Made by a program: the position numbers and the translations under genes. A stretch of 64,000 nucleotides of DNA from Massospora cicadina (lineage: Eukaryota; Entomophthoromycota; Entomophthoromycetes; Entomophthorales; Entomophthoraceae), in assembly GCA_022478985.1 (NCBI GenBank), contig JAKSZP010009235.1, forward strand, positions 1 to 64,000, read 5' to 3'. Positions 1 to 10,596 of the stretch are shown one piece after another (positions within the stretch are counted from its first letter, which is position 1; each line of letters begins with the position of its first letter). A model generated the notes under the pieces. It did not search any database. It was not told where the DNA came from and was given only the letters and a program-made list of their open reading frames with translations.

Positions 1-1067
1 TTACTTGCACAGGCTCAGATTTTGTGCAATTCAGCCACGTTGTATGATAGCTGATATTATTGGTTGATAATAATATGATAACTATTATCCATAGTTGAAT
101 GGAGTTCTTAGATCTTGGCCCAATGCTCAGCCAGTTTTTACTAAAATTACTTGTGATGTCTTGAAATATGGATTCATTCTCTTGTACTGTCTAAACCGAC
201 CTTCTCTTAGATTACCATTGACGTTTTCTCAGGTTAGACACACAGTAACAGCAATCCCCTGATTTGATTCTACTTCTTCTCTGGATCTCCGCTAAGATCC
301 TCACTCTTTTTCTTAAAGAGTCTCCCAATTATTGCACACAGCAATAATATCCCTGAGAAAGAATAGAACAAATGTATGCTAATAAAGTTTACTTAAACTA
401 GTATATCTACTGTATACTTTAAAAACTGTTTTTTAGTATAAGTGAATTCTAGGGAAATTATAGTGAGGGATTCGGTGCCCAATTCTTAGTTACACCTCTT
501 CAATTTCAGGCAGCAGTTGTCATTAAATCACCCATTCTCATCTCAGCAGAGATGGTCTTCCTCATTCTGGCTAGGATTCTGTCATTGGACATCCTCAAGA
601 AGGAACAGAATGAGTTGGAAAACGTGTCTCTAACGTTTTCCTCTCGATCCAAGTGAACTAACCATATTTGGCAAGCGACCTGCTTATGTAATACAACTTG
701 GTACCCATTAAATCAGTTCACAAACCAAATGATCAATTCACTAGTTGCAGGTGGCACAACTCGCCTCACAACTTACTACTTACATTCCAAATCAGTCGGT
801 GATGAAACCCACCTGATCACAATTGGCACACCTGATAGTTAATCACTATCAGATGCCCCTATTTCATTGGCAACTCTGCCCGATGAGATCTTAAGCAGTT
901 GTCCAGATCAATCCCCAACAAATCCAATCAGGCGAATTCCTAAAATACCCCATACATAGTTACCATTATAAGGGTCTACGGATTTCCAATTCACTTTGCA
1001 TTAGAAAATTATCCACTAGCGATTCCTGGTAATCTAGCCAGCTGGGATATGGGCAAAAATCCCAACA
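1..1067 (-). repeat. LTR of the TGTTGGG-type Ty3 family (family X), cut by the window edge
   Basis: Read on the minus strand, this LTR starts at 1067 with TGTTGGG and runs off the left edge. It aligns along its length with the LTRs at 22821-23972 and 31228-32385 (plus strand) and 35952-37049 (minus strand). Landmarks include the TGATAGTTAATCACTATCAG inverted repeat near 833-853 and the segment near 990-1060 whose plus-strand reading resembles a conserved peptide (GNLASW) of the antisense ORF. Only about 50 bp of its far end is missing. The right neighbour is a chromodomain fragment of another family, so this is probably a solo LTR or the edge of a truncated element. Its target duplication cannot be checked. 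Confidence 0.8.
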
Positions 1068-1127
1068 CCACATTTCTCAAGAATCCCCATCAAGGGAGAG
1101 CAATCTACTACCTCAGATTTTATCATT

Positions 1128-1426
1128 GTGAGGGATTTCTAAGAAACAAAAGTTGAGCCAATAATGGCCTCAAGGAAATCCAGAAGGTCTGCCCAGTACC
1201 TTGTCACATGGAAAGGCTACCATGCCTAGAATATAGTTGGGTAAGCGCAAGGGACTGCAAGAGTTGTAAGGAGCAAGTGGCTAAGTTCCATGTGTCACAT
1301 CCTGAGGCTACCTATCCGCCTAATAAATTGCTACTATTATGATCATCTTCCCCCACCAGACACAAGAACTAGGCCCTGGTTCATGTACCAAGAGGAGGGA
1401 TCTTTCCTGTGTTAAAAAGAAATGTA
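1128..1426 (+). pseudogene. Ty3 chromovirus integrase C-terminus with chromodomain, fragment
   Basis: The plus strand encodes, across frameshifts and stops, the tail of a chromodomain integrase. The peptide AQYLVTWKGYHA near 1197-1232 is followed in another frame by SWVSARDCKSC and then by HVSHPEATYPP. The same order of motifs occurs in the chromovirus copies at 14400-14570 (VQYLVDWKGY) and 56800-56930 (VQYLIAWKGY, minus strand). Chromodomains of this class are thought to tether the integration complex to heterochromatin. Everything upstream (integrase core, RT, gag) is missing because the LTR at 1-1067 abuts it. A purine-rich stretch (AAGAGGAGGGA, near 1389) precedes the LTR-like sequence that follows. 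Confidence 0.65.
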
Positions 1427-1433
1427 TATTGTA

Positions 1434-2290
1434 AGTCTGGAAAACCAACCTCTTGGGTAAGACCGTGGAAAGTTCCCTTACAGACGCTAGAGGGGACCAA
1501 AGGCACCTGTAAAGCCCTTGACTTAATTAGGTGACTTGGCCCATGTGGCTGATGGGTAGTGGGTCACTGCTCTGGCCCCAAAGAACCCCCTTTCCAGATT
1601 TTTCCTTATGGAAAAGATAAAGAGAGTCTGTTAGGAGGTGGTTCAGCCAGGGGCCACCAGCAGGACCCCCAGAATCATCTTCCCACACCCTGTCACCCCA
1701 CCCCCTCAAGGATGGAAAATTCAACCTCAAAACTTGGAAAAGCTTTAAAAAGTCAGAAAACTAAGTTTAGGTCAAAAAATATAATATTTTTGATCATGGG
1801 TCACTGATCTAAAATGTGAATTCATCCCTAAAGATTTAACTTCAAATCAACTTTTTTTATTTTACTTCCTAAAAAAGCAAGTTTCGCTGAACTCATGTTC
1901 TGAGAAAATCCAAATAAGTTTGGATTGATCAAAGCACCTATGCCACAGATTTGGAAGTTCTGTTGTAAGATCTTCTATAACCTCATATGTAAGCTATCTG
2001 ATGAAACCCTCAAGCTCAAGGTGTTCTTCATGGCTCTGACCAAGGGAACCAGCGAAGAGAGTACATCAGCCGGACCCATTACAAGTCTTCCCCCCAACTA
2101 GGTCTCCTCAATCATCAAGTATAAAATACAACCGCCCCTCCTAAGGCCAGTTTTCAGTTCATTCTTTACTTTAGTTTTTTAAAATAAAGTATAAAGTTTT
2201 TGCATCCTCTCTGAAGACTCCACCAGCACAAAATTTCTTATCAATATTCTCTCTTTGAATTTCATTAATCATACCGCAATCAGCGTTCTA
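1434..2290 (+). repeat. Diverged 3' LTR of the chromovirus family (TGTAAGTC type)
   Basis: It begins with TTGTAAGTCTGG just after the chromodomain fragment, matching the TGTAAGTC starts of the LTRs at 7694, 14678 and 56656 (minus). Sequence near 1518-1575 (AGGTGACTTGGCCCATGTGG) aligns with the equivalent part of the minus-strand LTR near 56530. A TATA-like AAGTATAAAATACA lies at about 2117-2130, followed by AATAAAGTATAAAG near 2184, plausible promoter and poly(A) signals of an LTR. The right boundary is a guess from LTR length. Similarity is patchy, so the middle may contain foreign sequence. Confidence 0.35.
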
Positions 2291-4636
2291 GGCTAATTAT
2301 TGTTGATTGAACTTTAATCCTTAAGTCCAGCAGCTCGCTGCACAATAGCTGAGGTCATAAAAAGACAAGCTCCTAAACTGTTTTTCCAATTCGCTATACC
2401 AGTAGAGCACCATGATTTGCCAGATACAGTTCTCTGGCCCACCACTATTTTGGTGCAATTTGGCCAACCAAGAAGCCTGTAAACCCATGATTGGATGGTC
2501 ATCATTATCCGCTGGACTTTCCTGCTGACCCACCATGTAAGGCCTTGGCGCCAGCTATCAGGCTGGATAGGGTTATGCACCCATTTAGGACCAAGTAGGG
2601 TTTAAACCTAGAGCCCTGCCCTTACCCAGATCTATGACTTAAAGAATACTCTGGATGAGAGATGAGTGGCGGCTGCCCCTGATTGTTTGCTTCATACATT
2701 TTCCACATTCACCCCTCAACACAAACCCATTCAGATGTCAAAATCTACAGGTTTTAAATTTTAAAATAAACAAATTTGTGTATATTTTAAAAATCACCTG
2801 AAGCTCCCCACCATGGTTCTCATTTTCTGTCCCAAAAAATGGATTCAACCAGAAGTCAAACTGAATGGGGACAGCTTACCTATCAAGCTGAAAGAAAGCA
2901 AAATTCGAAATTAAAAGGCTAAAATGGATTGAAACTTGAAATTACAATTTAAACATAAGAAAGAAAATTTGTACATTTTGGAATCTCTGAAAATAGCCCA
3001 AAAATGGCATAAACCATTTACCTACTTATTGATAATGAATTGGGAATTATAATTATTGAGAACAAATTTGTAATGGTAAATCGTTTTTCCACCTTTGTAG
3101 TTCAGCTTAGCATCTTCTCCCTCCTCCACCTAGCTTAAAACCAATACCCTACCTATGGTAGGGTGTTAGGTTATTGTTTTAATTTTTCTCAATAAAATTA
3201 TATACACAAAAAGGTCTTTTTTTAGTTATTTTATTATAGTTTGTATCAAAATATGCGTTATTGTGCTTTGCAAGCGGACATAGACTAGGGTCACGTTTAA
3301 CGGCCTCAATGATAGAGGAACCCTTAGGAGCTAACTCAACCTCAGCTCATAAAAAATGCAACCCTAGAATGACAAGGACTCCTCTACAATCCCCCATCTA
3401 TTATGATGATGAGCATCTGATTATTCTGTGCCAGCTGTTTTGGCTGCTAAAGCACTCACATCCAGAGGCTAGTTACCTCATGGTACGTTACCATCCTAAC
3501 AAACTACTGGCATGGTGTGATATGGATATGACGAGGCCTCACACCCCACAAATTTGATACATCGTTCATGGGTTATGAATGTCATTTCTCATTACCTGAA
3601 GGAGACGCTCAGTTTCTAGATCATTTTGAAACATCACCCTTGAGGCAATCCACCCCAACATTTCATATATAAAATAAATCTGCCATATCAACACTCTTTT
3701 TAACTCCGCGTACCAGTATAAGACACCCCAACTACTACAAGACAATGCTCAAGCTTACCCCATATTTAATTGAGCCATATATGATTTGTGAATCTTATCC
3801 TCATTTTTGTGAGTCAGCAACATTTAATGAAACTAAGTATTTTTGTATATAAAAAGGAACCAAACAATATTGAGACTAATACCAAAGGACAGTAACTGAA
3901 AATTCAGGAGGAGTGTTCATCCTTATATCCTCTCCCCCTTTTTAAAAGTTGCCCAACAAGACCCGTGGTTGCCCCCATTGTAGCCATTTATTTACTAAGA
4001 GGGCCTTGATAAGTTACTTATTTTTTACTACCTTCACAGGAACCATAGGGCGTCCCTCCTACAAGTCGTTTTGACTGCTATTCCACTCGGCATTCTTGAC
4101 ATTTCACTGGGTTGTCAAACACCCAGATTAGATGGCCAGTTTTAATTTAATTAGCAGAATCCATGGCAGGTACCTTTTTGTTGCCATGATTTCCAACTTT
4201 TGGTATAACTTGCAAAAAGATAGCACTTCCCCTCCTCATTCCTATGAACCATGATGGTTAGCTGTAATAGCGATATTCTGGCTGTTGCGTTGGTGGATAA
4301 CTCATTCTGAATGGTATCACAGTCATATTTTATCGCATTTTTTTCATTACATAATGGAGCGACCATTTAATCTTAGCCTTCTTAACCCTTTATTTTTAAG
4401 TATGTTGTAGTGTGAGGTCTCTTTACACGCTATATGAACAGGTTAAAGTCAGCTAAATACAGCTCTCAGCTTACTTTATAACAAAATTATTCAGTAGGCT
4501 AGCTAATATTTGGTATAAAAAATCTACACTAAAGATTTTGATGAATAAATGGTAAGTTTGACAATAGAAATGATTCTTTAAGCAAGATAAGCAAAATTTA
4601 AGTTGATTGACATCATTCAAGATTTATCAGATCTCT
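2291..4636. other. Decayed sequence, no convincing gene
   Basis: About 2.3 kb holding only short ORFs. The longest (3261-3557, plus, 98 codons) has no recognisable motif and no counterpart elsewhere in the window. The minus strand around 4040-4370 has a C-x2-C pair and a layout loosely like the zinc-binding N-terminus of a Ty3 integrase, but stops and frameshifts prevent a call. A perfect 8-bp hairpin lies at 3146-3164. I see no RNA gene, no intact coding region and no clear element end. Confidence 0.4.
3146..3164. other. Short perfect hairpin
   Basis: ACCCTACC (3146-3153) and GGTAGGGT (3157-3164) are perfect inverted repeats around a TAT loop. AT-rich sequence with AATAAAAT follows on the plus strand near 3193. 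It could be part of a transcript end, but no gene points at it. Confidence 0.5.
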
Positions 4637-5665
4637 CGTGTTGAAAATCATCAACTATTGTAAAAATGATTATGACAGAAGTTATTCTTCATAAGGGAAT
4701 TTTGATTGAGGAATGTCAGAATTGCAGATGACCACATAATCCAACCTTTTGACCAAATATAAGATTTGACAATTAAGTTATAGTTATATAGGATCAACAA
4801 TAGTGGCCAATTGATGAGAATATTGTTGGCATCATCCACAATGATATTAGAGGTCACCAACTAATGAATTATTGTTGGGCATTATCCCCAATGATATTTG
4901 AGGCCACCAACAGATGATAATTTCGTTGGGCGTCATCCCTGACGAAATTAAGCAATAATCTAATATTGGAATAACACCTGATAGCTGAATTATAGGGAAT
5001 CATTTAGAGTGGAACGGATTGGAGTTGTAAGAAACTAACAAAACGTTCAAATGCCAGAGGAATAGTAGAATCGTCATTAGCTGAAACAATTGGTTTCATG
5101 TACCTAATATCAATTGTTTAGTCCGCTGAACACCTGAAAATTCCACTGCCTAAGAAACCAAAGGTAACGGTACCCATGTGATTTGGTGCCTAACACTGAG
5201 GGTCAAACCAGTATAGGAGCACAAGTATTCTCAGCGGGCAGCTGAAAAGTTGTGTGCTGATATAACTATAATATCCCCAAATTATTCCCTAATAAAAACA
5301 GATTTAAATTGATATTAACTAAGGTGTTTAAACATTGGTTGCTTTGAACTTTACTCTTAAAGAGAAGAGTGCAAGGATCAGATATCCTTAGGATAGCTAT
5401 ATCAAGTCTCTAATTGGCTCTGTGAGAAGGGAATAGGGAAAGTGTTCCCTACCAGTACAAGAACATCTTCAAGACAAAGAAGCACCTGTCTAGCGTTGGA
5501 CAATACTCTCAACGTGACTTTTGAGGATTCAACTTTAATAATAGTCTTCATAATATTATTGCCCAGTTACTCAATTTTAATCAAATTATCAACGTAAATA
5601 TCCACAAATCTGTGCAGTTGGAATATAGGGCCAGAAGCGAGCCATCCAAGACCACGATTTTAACA
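4637..5665 (+). repeat. Plus-strand LTR (family Y-like), 5' LTR of a lost element
   Basis: The last ~350 bp align with the ends of the plus-strand LTRs at 23600-23972 and 31990-32385. Shared features are an AAGAGAAGAG segment, a GCGTTGGRC segment, and the ATTCAAC...AATAATAGTCT...ATTATTG stretch near 5530-5570. The start TGTTGAAAATC at 4637 fits the TGTTGG-type terminus of the related minus-strand LTRs (ends at 18880 and 22273). Three tandem hairpins occupy its U3 part (4813-4955). The downstream internal region is gone or belongs to other elements. Confidence 0.5.
4813..4955 (+). repeat. Three tandem imperfect hairpin units in an LTR
   Basis: Three head-to-tail units of about 50 bp, each an inverted repeat around a 6-nt loop: CATCAT, CATTAT, then CGTCAT. 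The third has AATTTCGT paired with ACGAAATT. The second and first use AATTATTG/CAATGATATT and AATATTG/CAATGATATT. The stem sequences differ but pairing is largely kept. The units are separated by GAGGYCACCAAC. A single related hairpin (GTTGGTGGGATCACCC) is found at the corresponding place in the LTRs at about 20043-20068 and 34905-34935. Confidence 0.65.
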
Positions 5666-5926
5666 GGGACTCATGGGGTCAAATACAATGCAACCTGATT
5701 TAGGGTAAAATCTAGTACAGGGTTAGGATCATATTACAGCTATGATATATGAACCAGGAAGCATATCAACAGTTATCCAACACTTTCCCCCTTGACTTTA
5801 TTTACCACTCGACCTTTAAGAAGGTCATCAGGTTTGTGATAGGGTCAGAGAAACCTGTAATGAACACAAATAACTATTTTCCCATCAATCAAGCTTTAAA
5901 TAGTATATTTTCTAGAAGAACCTGTT
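5666..5926 (-). other. Internal relic of a minus-strand LTR element
   Basis: Before the ORF1 unit inserted (its target duplication is 5914-5926 / 16215-16227), this stretch was continuous with 16228-16297, which abuts the degraded primer-binding site of the minus-strand LTR at 16318. It is therefore probably internal sequence of that element. No ORF is recognisable. The exact junction with the plus-strand LTR on its left is not resolved. Confidence 0.35.
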
Positions 5927-6039
5927 AAAAACTCTCTTTCCACTCAGCGTAACTTTCCAAGCAATTTATACAGTTAATAAAGAAAGTAAAAACTTAATTG
6001 CCCGCTGTATTTTTGCTCTGATGTCATCATATTCCCCGT

Positions 6040-7675
6040 TGGCTGCCCCAGTGTGTGAAATCTGGAGAAACTCCCCGCCGTTTTCCATCTGACAGGAAAA
6101 CGCGCTTGGATTGGCTTGCCCTGTCATACCAAACCCCTGGTACAATTTGTTCCTCCCAAGGATCTCGACACCCACCTCGCTCAAACCCAAGAGTGCTCTG
6201 CTGCCCCTTGGTACTCCCCCAGAGCAACACGTGTTTCAGCCTTAGGTTCAAATATGGGAAACTTTTCCCATATAAAGACCAAGCCATTATTGAAATGGCT
6301 CAGGCGGTGATGACACCTGACTGATTTATTGACTTCCACTCCTATAAGGGATAATTCAATCTTAGCTTCACCTGTGAAGCTGATGCTGCCACTGCGGCAA
6401 TGGTGCCCCTGGTCTTCCAGGATACACCTTTCCCAACAACATAGACCTGGCTCCCTGTGGACACCACCTTGGTGGTTCAGTTCGCCGGTTTTCCTACCCA
6501 CCTTCCCCCTGAGGTGCTCCACCAGGAAATGATGGAAGGTTTGACAGCCTATGGCCAACCCCATCTTGCAATTTGTGGTCCCAAATGGGGCCACACGCCT
6601 CACTAGGCCTTGGGCATATGCCACAGTCAGCCATGAAATGAACAAAATTGCCCCATCAATTCCCCCTCGCACCACTATCCTCTTTGCCCCCAACCATCCG
6701 TTCTGGGCCTGCGTCAAGGGCGGGCGGATGATTTGTCCATTCTTTTTGAGTTAAACCAAACAAAATGCAAGTGCCCATATCTGGCAGCTTCTGACAGCAC
6801 TGATAATTCATCCAACAGCCACCAATCTGCCACCCACCCTGCGCCAATTCTGACATGGGGTACAATCCTACCTCCCCTCCCCAAAGCCTGTTGCTGCAGC
6901 TGCACCTGCACCTGCAGCCACCAATCAGCCCCCACCTTGCCCCAGTGCCAACCCTGATTTTTCCAATCAAGTGCAGGATTGGACCCCAGTTTAATCCCAT
7001 GAAACATCTAAAAAATTAACCAATCCTCAACCATATGCCAATTCCCCAATTTAATTCAACTAGACCCCATGGGAGTTCTTGGATGAAATTGACAAATAAG
7101 GTAATATCATTGAAGAACCATCGCTAAAAGTCAGCTAGTTCTGTAATGCAAAATGGGATGCAGAATTCCCCTTGATTATATGCCACAAAGCAAATTGCTG
7201 AATCATTCTACAGCGACCACAAGCTTACAGTAGAAGCAGCTGCCACACCAGATTGTCGTCCCCTCCACAAAGCTGCCACAAAATTAGTGGCAGCACTCGC
7301 AGGAGGAATTCTACCTCCTATAATCCCTAAAAATCTTACTCCAAAAAGTAAGATTTATGTGAAAAACTACACAAAAATGTCACCAACGCTATCCAGAACG
7401 TGGTAACTGTACCAAGGAATCCAAAAGCCATGATTACCTGAACCAATATTGCAACGTTTGTTAAACTACCTGACGTCCACAAAAACCAAAAAAGCTTTAG
7501 CTAAATATATTACTTGCAATTTTATGGTTGGCAATTACTCAGAAGTACCAATCATCAGTGATATCAAACCACATACTGACAATGCCCTGACGCCCTTACT
7601 ATTTGCCTTGACAAGCACCCTACTCTGGGAAGAGAAAGCTCCTGTTTAAGATGAGCCCCCTGAGCCCCCTTCCCT
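6040..7675 (+). pseudogene. LINE-type ORF1 (RNA-binding, gag-like) pseudogene, unit 1
   Basis: This is the first copy of a protein also encoded at 20300-22020 (minus) and 35100-35940 (plus). Frames shift repeatedly. Recognisable blocks are TRLDWLALSYQTPGTICSSQ, VQFAGFPTHLPPEVLHQEMM, a degraded zinc-knuckle block (FELNQTKCKCP near 6745-6785, first Cys pair lost) and a C-terminal block NYSEVPIISDIKPHTDNA. The block order, an RRM-like/DUF4283-like domain followed by a CCHC knuckle, is typical of LINE ORF1 proteins that coat the RNA. The C-terminal ~100 residues have no family I recognise. The ORF ends just before 7693, where a Ty3 element is inserted (TSD GATAA). Confidence 0.65.
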
Positions 7676-7693
7676 TCCGCCATGGAGGGATAA

Positions 7694-10209
7694 TGTAAGT
7701 CTCGGGGAGTGTCCTTTAGCTCTCAATCAGGCTATCTTTCCATTCCCTAATAAAAAGACACCAAAGAGGATGGTGGTACCCCTCATCACTCAGGGCGATC
7801 TTGCTCACATAGTTGATGATCGATGGGTGACAGCCCGTCTGCTTTGGGTCCCTCCTCCAATTCCTTCACTCACCTCGGCAGAACTGTTGTGGGGAATTAG
7901 TGGTATCTGTACCAAGATTATCAAATTGGAATTGGTCAGATCTAATTCAGGTGGCAATTTGGCTGATTATGAGTCTTGGGGAGTGTCCTTTGGCCCTTGA
8001 TCGAACTATCTTTTCCATTCTTAAGTAAGAAAACACCAAAGAGGATGGCGGTACCCCTCATCACCCAGGGCGATCTCACCCATGTATTTGATGAGCGATG
8101 GGTGACAGCTCGCCCACTTCAGATCCCACCCCCAATTTCCTCACTCACCTCAGCAGAACTGTTGCAGGGAATCAGTGAAATCTGTGCTGAGATTATTGAA
8201 CTGAAATCAGTCAGATATAATTTGGGTGGCAATTGGGATGATGACTGGAATTCAAATGGCTGTAAAAGCATGAAGAATGAAATATTGGCTGAATCACCCA
8301 ATGGTTCTGATTTGACCCCAAAATCAGCAGAACAAATATTGGGTGCCATCAACGAGAGTTCAAAACCCTCCAATAGTAATTCGGGCATTGAGCCCAATGG
8401 GCCTCTATCAACTGGACAAATGGTTAATCGTCTGAGCGCAGGTGGGTTGGCTGTCCCAAACCTGTTCTCAACCTAATGGTCCCATCCCTATATTGGATGA
8501 CCTTGGGGGATTCCTGTCGCTCATCAGGCCAAGTGCCGTCATGCTAACCATCGGAAACATAATCAACCCCTGGTCCAGATGTTTGAGGTCAAACTGATAG
8601 AGACTTGGCCCACTGCCAAATTTTGCAATGACGGTTCCCAAAGAATAAACCCCCCTCTACCATCCAATTCGCCAGTTAGGCCAAATTTGTGGATCCTGAC
8701 CACACTTTCACCAATCAACCACTATTTAATCAGTTGCAAGGCACTGAGAAAATTGTTGGTCGATTTTCTTAGTTTCCTTTCCCAATAAAATTTTACCAAA
8801 AGAAATTTTTATCTGTTATTTTTCCCCTTTTACCGCATCCCTGATGGCATTTCTCTGGTGGTCCATTACCACACATTTCGGGTGGACATTACCAATTCTT
8901 TTGGTCACCATGGCTCCCTCTGTTGCCAATTGGATCCAGCGAGTAATCCTTACCTTGCTGTCATGCTACCACTGTGTTGTATCACACTTCTCAGCTCCAT
9001 ATCAAGTCGCATGGTCAGCAATGCCCCTGGCATTCCAGCTTGCCTTTTGGGTGCTCAAGCATCCTGACTGGCAGGCTGGTCTAAACTTCTTTGTCGTTTC
9101 CATGACACTGATCGCCAGAATTTAAATGGCTGTAAAACCATGAAGAATGAGATATTAGCTGGATCGCCCAACAGTTCCAATTTGACTCCCAAACCAGTAG
9201 AACAAATATTGGGCGCCATCGATGAGGGTTTAAAGCCTTCTGATAGTAATCCAGGCGTTGCACCCAATGTGCTACTGTTGACCGAATGAATGGTTAAATG
9301 ACCAAGCATGGGTGGGTTGGCCACCTCAAACCCATTTCTCAACTAAATGGTCCCATCCCTATATGGGATGGCCTTGGGGGATTCCCATCACTCATTGGGC
9401 TAAACGTCATCATGCTAACCATCAGAAATGTAGTCGAGCCTTGGCCCAGACATTTGAGGTCTAACTGACAGAGACTTGGCCTGCCACAAAATTTTGTGAT
9501 GTCAGTTTCCAGAGAATGAACTCCCCACTTCTGACCAATTTACCGGTTAGGTTGAATTTGTGGATCCTGCCCGCGCCTTGTCAATACCCAATTGACCACT
9601 ATTTTATCAGTTGCATGGCACTAAGAAAATTGTTGGTCAATTTTCTTACTTTCTTTCCAAATAAAAATTTATTAAAAACCCCAAATTTTAATTTCTTTTC
9701 TTTTTGACCACATCCCAGATGGCATTCTCTTGGTGGTCTGCTGCTCCGCACTCTGGGTGGGCCTTACAAATCTTTTTGGTTACTATGGTTCCCCCCATTG
9801 CCAATTGATTTCAATGAGTCCGATCTTTTTGGCTCTACAATCCTGTCCTTATGACCTTCCAGCAGCAATATACAGGGATTTTATGGCCCTATGTTTGCCA
9901 ACTACAAGAGAAAATGTGCCTCTCTACCACCCCCAATGAAATGGCCTTAACAACCAAGAATCTCGTGGATATTAACACAGTAGTTCCCCTCCTGTTACTA
10001 GAACCCTGGGTCTGGAGCATACTCAGTGTGGTTTGCCGTCAGTATACTCCTAACCTTGTCATTTTGCCATCATTTTGTGGTATCGTATTTCCCATCTCCA
10101 TATCAAGTTGTACAGTCAGCAATGCCTCTGGCATTCTGGCTTGCTTTCTGGATGCTCACGCATCCTGACTGGCAGGCCAGTCTAAACTTCTTCTGCCGTT
10201 TATATGACT
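7694..10209 (+). repeat. 5' LTR of the chromovirus, split by a solo LTR
   Basis: The LTR lies at 7694-7967 and 9113-10209 (about 1.37 kb together) and aligns end to end with the 3' LTR at 14678-16045. The interruption at 7968-9107 is a second LTR of the same family flanked by CTGAT. The LTR contains AATAAAAA-type poly(A) signals (near 9660) and short open frames. A ~235-bp segment (roughly 9817-10050) is present in both LTRs of this element but absent from the solo LTR. Confidence 0.85.
7968..9107 (+). repeat. Nested solo LTR of the chromovirus family
   Basis: An 1140-bp LTR starting TATGAGTC (a two-base change from TGTAAGTC) and ending CATGACA, inserted in the 5' LTR of the chromovirus. It is flanked by the perfect duplication CTGAT at 7963-7967 and 9108-9112. 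It has diverged noticeably from its host LTR, so it derives from another subfamily member. An ORF of 166 codons (7976-8476) lies inside. The reading frame is not kept in the other LTR copies, so I do not call it a gene. Confidence 0.88.
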
Positions 10210-10596
10210 TATTTGACCAACCATTACTTCCAGCCACTTCCGCTTTGATTTTTGAATTGGGGGCCGCAGTGGTCACTCTCACCAGATGAACGTGCAATCT
10301 GTTGTATGTTGTTTGTTGCTTATTTGGTCATTTTCTGACTTTGGGAGAAGCATCCACTATATTTTGGGAAATCTTCTTCAAGCCACCCAAGAGGTGAAGA
10401 TTGCATCTCCTCCTATTTCCTCCGGTCTAGAAAACAGATTGAGTATCCCTTCCCAAGAGATCTCCAATCAGGTTCTCGATGTACTCACTGAAATACAAAT
10501 GCGCACAACAATCACACTCAAAAACGCTTCTTTGATATCGCAGGCCCAACAAGGTCTCGCATTGCTAGATGCTGTGATGGTGATGCCCGCCACTGG

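Noticed and set aside
3261..3557. 98-codon plus-strand ORF as a possible host gene
   Set aside because: No motif, no conserved counterpart in the window, no intron or promoter signals, and it lies in decayed sequence.
4813..4955. CRISPR-like array from three regularly spaced repeats
   Set aside because: Only three imperfect units, each itself a hairpin, in a eukaryotic LTR. There are no spacers of uniform length and no cas genes.
7976..8476. 166-codon ORF as a protein gene
   Set aside because: It lies within a solo LTR, and the frame is not preserved in the other LTR copies of the family.
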